NCBI GenBank assembly: GCA_004525465.1
Contig: SPCN01000003.1
Location: 1 to 28,127, forward strand
Direction: 5' to 3'
Source: Chrysiogenales bacterium
GTDB lineage: Bacteria > Acidobacteriota > Aminicenantia > UBA2199
Length of the DNA stretch: 28,127 nt
A program made the translations under genes and the position numbers. Numbering within the stretch: position 1 is the first letter of the stretch; each line of letters starts with the position of its first letter. The notes beneath the pieces were generated by a model. The model was not told the DNA's origin. It made no database searches and saw nothing but the letters and a program-made list of their open reading frames with translations. This document shows, piece after piece, positions 23,669 through 28,127 of this stretch.

Positions 23669-23890
23669 CCCGTTTCCCTCCTGCTCAATATCCTGCCGGG
23701 CGGACCATCGCCGGCTTCTCGTCCAGGCTATAGGACGATGGCCAAGCCGGAAAACTTGGTCCCGATCCGGAGATCTGGCAATATTTTTCTGAATGGGCGA
23801 TTCATGGTCACGATTTCGACTATGCCGTTGGTTTAACCGGCGTTTGGTTTGGCCCCAACCGGCTCATAGGAAAATCAATTTCACCCATGA
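23669..23890 (-). ncRNA. Structured leader RNA of the catabolic operon (candidate riboswitch)
   Basis: The predicted transcript starts near 23888 and runs 220 nt before the first gene. Its strongest fold is 23711-23750: outer arms CCGGCTT / AAGCCGG (7 bp), an interior loop, inner arms TCGTCC / GGACGA (6 bp) and an 8-nt loop. A competing pairing CCATCG / CGATGG overlaps it. Upstream, GCCGGTTGG can pair with CCAACGGC around 23824-23864 and encloses a smaller AACC / GGTT stem. I recognise no known riboswitch class. No gene is seen in this 316-bp gap. Confidence 0.4.
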
Positions 23891-23894
23891 CGAG

Positions 23895-23923
23895 ATTTTA
23901 GGAGAAGTAAAATGATATGTCAA
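23895..23923 (-). promoter_or_regulatory. Strong promoter of the catabolic operon
   Basis: Minus-strand TTGACA (23918-23923), 17-bp spacer and TAAAAT (23895-23900). It is in AT-rich DNA just outside the GC-rich block, and is the only good promoter found for the nine genes. Confidence 0.65.
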
Positions 23924-23984
23924 CCGACAATTGGGGATTTTTTACTGGCCCGGCCGCGGGTTAAAGAAAATTAAATGAATGATT

Positions 23985-25043
23985 TTATCGTTCTTTGGCG
24001 GTTTTATCTGCCAGCATTTTCTCCCAGGTCGTGCGGAAGATCTCCGGCATGTTCAGGTGGTAGGGGCATTTTTGCACGCACTGCCCGCAGGCAATACAAT
24101 CCTTGTAGGTCTTGGCCATCGCGCCAATCCTTTCCCATGCCCAGTCCTGCAGATCGTAGAGAAAATAATAATTTTTCAGGACATGCAAAAAAGAGATCGG
24201 AAGTCCCTGGGGACAGGGCATGCAGTATTCGCAGCGCCGGCAAAAACTATCGCCTAACCGGTCCTTTTCCTTCTGCAGCCGGGCGGTTTCCTCAAGCGTC
24301 AATGGCGACAGGTCGGCCAAAACCGCCACGTTCTCCTCGATCTGTTTTTCCGAATCCATGCCCGGGATGGCCACGTCAACTCCCTGGTTGAAAATAAAGC
24401 GGAAATTCAAATCGATCTCCGAGATATTGCCACCGCCTATCGGCTTCATGGCGATAATACCTATCTGCCTCTGGCGCGCCATGGGGATGAGTTCTTGCAT
24501 GGCTTCGGTTTCCATAAAATTGCAGGGGACCTGAATTGTTTCAAAAGCAAAGCGCTCAAGGGCCATGGTCACGATCCTGGGCTTGTGTCCGGAAAGTCCG
24601 ATATGGCGGATCTTCCCCTGCTCTTTGGCCTTGATCAGCCCGGCCACAGCTCCGTGGACAGCAAAGATTTTTTCCAGATCGCCTGCACTGGCAATGTTAT
24701 GACATTGGTAAATATCGATATAGTCGGTTCGCAATTGCTTCAAGCTGGCTTCGATATCCGTCAGGACCGTTGCCGCGTCACGATTGAAAGATTTGCTGGC
24801 GATGATTACCCGAGTGCGATAGCGGGGAAGGACCCGGCCGAATTTGCTTTCACTATCGGTATAAATGCGGGCAGTATCGAAAAAATTGATCCCCGCCGCC
24901 ACGGCTTTTTCCAAGACCCGGTCCGACTGCTTCACATCCAGGCGCTGTATCGGGATCCCCCCCATGCCCATCTTCAGGACTTTTATTCCTGCGGCGACAA
25001 CACTCGTTTTTTCGGCCAATTCCGACTGCATGGCTTCAGGCAT
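23985..25043 (-). CDS. Aldo/keto reductase with ferredoxin-like 4Fe-4S tail
   Basis: The 352-residue protein joins an aldo/keto reductase barrel to a C-terminal iron-sulfur domain. The barrel has the catalytic tetrad Asp56, Tyr61, Lys84 and His115 (FFDTARIYT, IIASKSF, IYQCHN) and the cofactor loops GGIPIQ and GLSGHK. The tail holds CRRCEYCMPCPQG and CIACGQCVQKCPYH, two cysteine groups that probably bind 4Fe-4S clusters. This architecture is widespread in anaerobes and would transfer electrons between a carbonyl compound and a ferredoxin-like partner. I use the ATG at 25043, overlapping maf by 8 nt; a TTG at 25067 is also open. No specific substrate can be named. The gene is the last of the PolX-N/maf operon. 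Confidence 0.85.
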   Translation of the reverse strand: MPEAMQSELAEKTSVVAAGIKVLKMGMGGIPIQRLDVKQSDRVLEKAVAAGINFFDTARIYTDSESKFGRVLPRYRTRVIIASKSFNRDAATVLTDIEASLKQLRTDYIDIYQCHNIASAGDLEKIFAVHGAVAGLIKAKEQGKIRHIGLSGHKPRIVTMALERFAFETIQVPCNFMETEAMQELIPMARQRQIGIIAMKPIGGGNISEIDLNFRFIFNQGVDVAIPGMDSEKQIEENVAVLADLSPLTLEETARLQKEKDRLGDSFCRRCEYCMPCPQGLPISFLHVLKNYYFLYDLQDWAWERIGAMAKTYKDCIACGQCVQKCPYHLNMPEIFRTTWEKMLADKTAKER

Positions 25044-25608
25044 ACAAATCCAATTCCCGCTCACCAAGCATACGGTAAAACAGATTCAAGGGAAAACCCA
25101 TAACATTGAAGAAACAGCCGTCGATCCTTTCGACAAAAATAGCTGCCCGCCCCTGAATGGCATAGGCGCCAGCCTTGTCCATGAAATTTTCGTGGTCAAG
25201 ATAAAAATTGATTTCCCTTTCTTGAAGCGGCTTGAAATAGACATGGGTTCTGGAAATGGCAAAACGGGTATCGCCCTGATACATAAGGGCCAGGCCGGTC
25301 AAAACCTCATGGCGCTGACCGGAAAGCTGGTTCAACATCCTGAAGGCATCGTCACGATCCGCGGGTTTGCCGATCAACGAATCATTAAGCAGAACCACGG
25401 TATCGGCGCTGATGAGCAAATGGGAGAAATGTTTTTTTTTATACACCTCAATGCCCTTGGAGATGGTCACCCTTTCCAAAAAAGCATCGATCGCTTCAGC
25501 CGGCCTTACCACCTCATTGATATCCGGGGGGATGATCTCCGGGTTCAGGCCAATCAACTGCAGCAATTCTTTCCGCCGCGGCGAAGCGGAAGCCAATACG
25601 ACTTTCAT
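25036..25608 (-). CDS. maf: Maf-family nucleotide pyrophosphatase
   Basis: The 190-residue enzyme hydrolyses non-canonical or regulatory nucleoside triphosphates (dTTP/UTP and modified bases) to monophosphates. Family motifs: ASASPRRKELL (6-16), ISADT (66-70, with the catalytic aspartate), IGKPAD (79-84), RMLNQLSGQRHEVLTG, and DKAGAYAIQG, which in Maf/YhdE-type proteins contains the catalytic lysine. Length is standard. The ATG overlaps the PolX-like stop by four bases. Maf may help keep the nucleotide pool clean; its neighbours include a PolX-like protein and ThyX, which suggests a DNA-precursor theme. Confidence 0.95.
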   Translation of the reverse strand: MKVVLASASPRRKELLQLIGLNPEIIPPDINEVVRPAEAIDAFLERVTISKGIEVYKKKHFSHLLISADTVVLLNDSLIGKPADRDDAFRMLNQLSGQRHEVLTGLALMYQGDTRFAISRTHVYFKPLQEREINFYLDHENFMDKAGAYAIQGRAAIFVERIDGCFFNVMGFPLNLFYRMLGERELDLYA

Positions 25609-26045
25609 ATTTTAAAGAACTCTTTGATCTTGCATTCGTAAGGAGTCGCGACAGCCAGTTTTTCTCCTCTTTGCAAAAATTGCTTCAGTTCCACCAGGGA
25701 TTTTATCTTGTGCGTATCAAAAATTTTAAAAATGGTTTTGGGCCCGATCCCCTTGATCTGAGACATGCCAAATAAACTTTCGGGAAATTCAAAAAGCAAT
25801 TCATCTAAAATTTTCAGGGAGCCGAGGATGACCAGATCTTCCACTTTCTGAGCCAGAATTTTCCCAATACCCTCGATTTTCGTCAGATCCTCTCCAGCCA
25901 AAAGTATGTCTTCAATGGCACCCGGCAATTCACGGATGCTTTTGGCCGCCTTGAAATAGGCACTGACCTTGAATTCATTTTCGTCTTTCAGGGAGAGGAA
26001 AAAAGCCGCTTTATCAAAAACATTGGCAATTTCCTGGTTGGTCAT
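25605..26045 (-). CDS. Stand-alone PolX N-terminal helix-hairpin-helix protein
   Basis: A 146-residue protein that matches only the N-terminal part of bacterial family X DNA polymerases. MTNQEIANVFDKAAFFLSLK opens the 8-kDa domain, and EFKVSAYFKAAKSIREL continues it. A first helix-hairpin-helix follows, LTKIEGIGKILAQKV (54-68), then a second, QIKGIGPKTIFKIFD (96-110). A third, degraded hairpin ends the protein. The catalytic palm domain and PHP exonuclease domain are absent, and the downstream DNA codes for Maf, so this is not a simple frameshift in the visible sequence. It probably binds DNA ends or gaps non-enzymatically. A short upstream region with no strong ribosome binding site makes the start less sure. 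Confidence 0.8.
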   Translation of the reverse strand: MTNQEIANVFDKAAFFLSLKDENEFKVSAYFKAAKSIRELPGAIEDILLAGEDLTKIEGIGKILAQKVEDLVILGSLKILDELLFEFPESLFGMSQIKGIGPKTIFKIFDTHKIKSLVELKQFLQRGEKLAVATPYECKIKEFFKI

Positions 26046-26096
26046 TTTTGAAATCTTTTATGAATGCTTTTTTCTCGCGTGAATTTCATCAATCCA

Positions 26097-26125
26097 ATCA
26101 TAGCAAAATTCTCATTAAAAGTAAA
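26097..26125 (-). promoter_or_regulatory. Promoter of the PolX-N/maf/AKR operon
   Basis: Minus-strand TTTACT (26120-26125), 17-bp spacer and TATGAT (26097-26102), about 50 nt before the start at 26045. It is back-to-back with the plus-strand promoter at 26127. Confidence 0.6.
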
Positions 26126-26126
26126 T

Positions 26127-26155
26127 TTGACATTAGCGCAAATCTTGAATAGAAT
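26127..26155 (+). promoter_or_regulatory. Promoter of the P-loop/thyX pair, predicting a leaderless mRNA
   Basis: TTGACA (26127-26132), 17-bp spacer and TAGAAT (26150-26155). Only six bases separate the -10 from the ATG at 26162, and no ribosome binding site is seen. Confidence 0.6.
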
Positions 26156-26161
26156 TCGGCC

Positions 26162-26746
26162 ATGCATAAGATTGCCTTTTCGGGAATCCCCGGCAGCGGC
26201 AAAACATCTATTTGGGCCGAAGTGAAAAAATTGCTGTCTCTGAAATTTCGCGTGGAGGAAGTTCCGGATCTGAAGCTGAACAGCCCTTTTGATTTCGACC
26301 AAAAAGCCGGTTTTGTCAGCCAATTTTATTTCATCAGCAACCAGATCAACGAAGAGAACATCCGCTCGCTGGCTCATCCCGATTTCCTCCTTTGCGACGG
26401 TTCGCTTCTGGATCAATGGCTGGAATGGCAGCGATTCCTGACTGAAAAAAAAAGCATCGCCCAGCTGGCGGAAAAAAGCGCTCTTATGGAAAATCTTTTC
26501 CGGTTCTGGATGCCCACCTATACCATGACGTTCCGCATACGCCTGGACGCGAAAATATTGGAAAAGAGGGCTCCCAAGACCGGATTGCGCAAATATCCTC
26601 TGGAGCGCTGCCCGCAGCTGGATGAACTGTATGACCGCATCATTGAGCAAAACCGGATCCAAGCCAGCGATATCTGGAATCATCAATCGGTTGACGAAAG
26701 CGCCCAGGAAGTCATGAAACAGCTTGCGAACTTGAAGTTGATTTGA
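26162..26746 (+). CDS. P-loop NTPase, kinase-like
   Basis: The 194-residue protein starts MHKIAFSGIPGSGKTS, with a Walker A loop GIPGSGKT at residues 8-15. A second motif LLCDGSLLDQWLEWQ (about 77-91) is reminiscent of the 'DRS' region of nucleoside kinases and AAA_28-type kinases. Residues about 136-149 (RAPKTGLRKYPLER) look like a basic lid. It is probably a small-molecule or nucleotide kinase, but no substrate can be assigned. It lies 38 nt upstream of thyX in the same direction, so a deoxynucleoside or thymidylate kinase is a reasonable guess. The start codon has no ribosome binding site and the promoter predicts a leaderless transcript. Confidence 0.75.
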   Translation: MHKIAFSGIPGSGKTSIWAEVKKLLSLKFRVEEVPDLKLNSPFDFDQKAGFVSQFYFISNQINEENIRSLAHPDFLLCDGSLLDQWLEWQRFLTEKKSIAQLAEKSALMENLFRFWMPTYTMTFRIRLDAKILEKRAPKTGLRKYPLERCPQLDELYDRIIEQNRIQASDIWNHQSVDESAQEVMKQLANLKLI

Positions 26747-26784
26747 AAAATCCTTTTCCGGCAAGGTGATCTCAGGAGGAGAAA

Positions 26785-28127
26785 TTGCGGGTCAAATTGG
26801 CAGGTTTTAATATCGACTCAGGCATAATGGAACAACTGGATCCTCACGGACGCAGGCATCTCACGCCGGAAACGATCAGCGCCGCCTACGCCCGCATCAG
26901 CCGCAGCCCGCTGTCCATCGACCAGCTAAGAAAAAAAGCCTGCCTGGACGTGGAAAAAGCCAGAAAATCGAATCAAAAGATCATTTTTGAAATGGGCCAC
27001 CATTCCGTGGCTGAACACGCGGTTTTCAATTTCGACATCATGGGGGTTTCCCGATTGGCTTTGGAAGAAATCGAAAAATTACGCCTGGTTTCCTATACTG
27101 AAAAATCACAGCGTTATGTCACGCTTGATGGAGATTTTATCACTCCAGCGGAATTAAAGTCCCCGGCATTGAAAAAAGTTTTCCGGGGAACCATTAAAAA
27201 GCAAAATCGTTTTTATTTCAAAGCCTTTGCCATATTAAATAAAAGGCTGCAGGATCAAAACCGGGATTTGACCGGAAGTGTTCCCGGCCGGAACCTGGTT
27301 GAGGGCTGGGCCAAAGAAGACGCCCGCTATATTCTTTCGCTGGCCACCAGTGGCCAGGTCGGCATGACCATCAATGCCCGCAACCTGGAACACCTGTTCC
27401 GCCGCTTGCGCCTCAGCCCCAGGGAAGAAGTACGAAAACTCGCTGAAAAATTATATGCCCTGGTGCTGCCCATCGCCCCGTCCATCATCCTTTTTCCCGC
27501 ACCATCCATTTTTGAGCATGAAGCTTTTTCCGCTATAGACAAGTGTTTTCGCCCCATTACCCACAAAGCGGAAGCATGTTTCAGCCTTGAGCCCGAGATA
27601 ATTTTCTGTACGGAAAACAGCGACGATCTGATCCTGGCTTCCCATTTGTGTATCAGCCAAAATCAAGAATTTGCCCGGGCCATGGCCACGGTTAAAAAAA
27701 TGAACGGCGCGCAAAAAAAACTCATGTTCATGGATTTTTTCCGCAAGATCCAATTTTTCGACGCTCCGCCGCGGGAATTCGAAATGGCCGACATCACTTT
27801 CCAGGCCATCGTCAGCGCAGCCAATTTTGCCCAGCTGAAACGCCATCGCATGGCCACCCTGCTGTCCGGGCCCTATATCCCTGAATTGGGCAACACCGTG
27901 CCGGCCAGCGTGACCGCCGCCGGTCTGGAAAAAGAATTTCGCCAGATTGTCAACACAACCAATAGCGCCTATTGCCAAATCCAGGAAATATCCAGCGCCG
28001 CAGCCGATTACATCCTGACCAATTCCCATTGCCGCCGCGTGCTGATGAAAATGAACCTGAGAGAGATGTACCATTTTGTCAGGCTGCGCGACGACGCCCA
28101 CGCCCAGTGGGACATTCGCAACCTGGC
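26785..28127 (+). CDS. thyX: Tandem FAD-dependent thymidylate synthase (ThyX-like), C-terminus beyond window
   Basis: ThyX makes dTMP from dUMP using FAD, folate and NAD(P)H. The start is TTG at 26785, with AGGAGGAG upstream. The first unit has ARISRSPLS, FEMGHHSVAEHAVFNF, then EKLRLVSYTEKSQRY around residues 97-111, and ARYILSLATSGQVGMTINARNLEHLF near 183-205. The second unit repeats the pattern: FAQLKRHRMATLLSGPYIP with RHR at residues 353-355, and NLREMYHFVRLRDDAHAQWDIR from residue 424. The RHR of the ThyX motif is degraded to KLR in unit 1, and the NExSxRY half is lost in unit 2, so the two halves may share one active site. The open frame is uninterrupted for 447 codons to the window edge. 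Confidence 0.88.
   Translation, partial: MRVKLAGFNIDSGIMEQLDPHGRRHLTPETISAAYARISRSPLSIDQLRKKACLDVEKARKSNQKIIFEMGHHSVAEHAVFNFDIMGVSRLALEEIEKLRLVSYTEKSQRYVTLDGDFITPAELKSPALKKVFRGTIKKQNRFYFKAFAILNKRLQDQNRDLTGSVPGRNLVEGWAKEDARYILSLATSGQVGMTINARNLEHLFRRLRLSPREEVRKLAEKLYALVLPIAPSIILFPAPSIFEHEAFSAIDKCFRPITHKAEACFSLEPEIIFCTENSDDLILASHLCISQNQEFARAMATVKKMNGAQKKLMFMDFFRKIQFFDAPPREFEMADITFQAIVSAANFAQLKRHRMATLLSGPYIPELGNTVPASVTAAGLEKEFRQIVNTTNSAYCQIQEISSAAADYILTNSHCRRVLMKMNLREMYHFVRLRDDAHAQWDIRNL

Noticed and set aside
23941..23960. A short GC-rich palindrome (CCCGGCCGCGGG) after the aldo/keto reductase gene as a terminator.
   Set aside because: The stem is only four pairs with no T-run on either strand.
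27327..28101. Minus-strand open frames across the end of the window.
   Set aside because: They lie opposite the ThyX frame, which shows clear motifs throughout.
1..28127. CRISPR arrays, tRNA or rRNA genes, insertion sequences and toxin-antitoxin pairs.
   Set aside because: I looked for regularly spaced repeats, tRNA-like cloverleafs, transposase motifs and terminal inverted repeats and found none I could support.

Overview
The window looks like a chromosomal segment from a Gram-negative, probably anaerobic or microaerobic bacterium. It carries an HtpX-type membrane protease, a WecA-like undecaprenyl-phosphate sugar transferase, a lipoprotein, FAD-dependent thymidylate synthase (ThyX) and an aldo/keto reductase with a ferredoxin-like tail. 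The lineage cannot be fixed from sequence alone. The mix would fit an uncultured Acidobacteriota/Aminicenantes-like bacterium, but that is a weak guess. Recognisable promoters are nearly all sigma-70-like, with a TTGACA-type box, a spacer of exactly 17 and a TATAAT-type box.

Region 1 (1-3130) is stress and envelope housekeeping: the start of grpE (minus), a DivIC/FtsB-like protein and htpX (plus), then bacterioferritin and a J-like/TPR protein (minus). Region 2 (3199-8718, minus) is a tightly overlapping operon: a serine-palmitoyltransferase-like PLP enzyme, a GT2 glycosyltransferase, a WecA-like phospho-sugar transferase, a UGM-like FAD enzyme and a GT4 glycosyltransferase. An extended SDR (8768-9739, plus) is transcribed divergently from it. 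Together they suggest a glycolipid, possibly glycosphingolipid, pathway. Region 3 (9747-12294, minus) holds a small DsbD-N-like exported protein, an Fe-S type Rrf2 regulator, a strong terminator, a TPR lipoprotein and an orphan protein.

Region 4 (12426-23668, minus) is the most interesting part. It is a GC-rich block of nine co-directional genes: a three-subunit molybdenum hydroxylase (FAD, 2Fe-2S and Mo subunits), a DUF2877 (AllH-like) protein, FdrA (AllF-like), a DUF1116 (AllG-like) protein, a cyclase-family metal hydrolase, a class III CoA-transferase and an amidase. A single good promoter and a structured leader of about 220 nt precede it. I read it as an unassigned catabolic pathway for an N-heterocycle. 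The ring would be hydroxylated and then opened, a carbamoyl group would be recovered by the FdrA/DUF1116/DUF2877 complex, and the remaining acid would pass through a CoA-ester and an amide hydrolysis.

Region 5 (23985-28127) returns to host-like composition. An aldo/keto reductase, Maf and a stand-alone PolX N-terminal domain form a minus-strand operon. Divergent from it are a P-loop kinase-like protein and a tandem-duplicated ThyX that runs off the window end. Several genes (8768, 10719, 26162) have a -10 box only 6-7 nt before the start codon, which predicts leaderless mRNAs.
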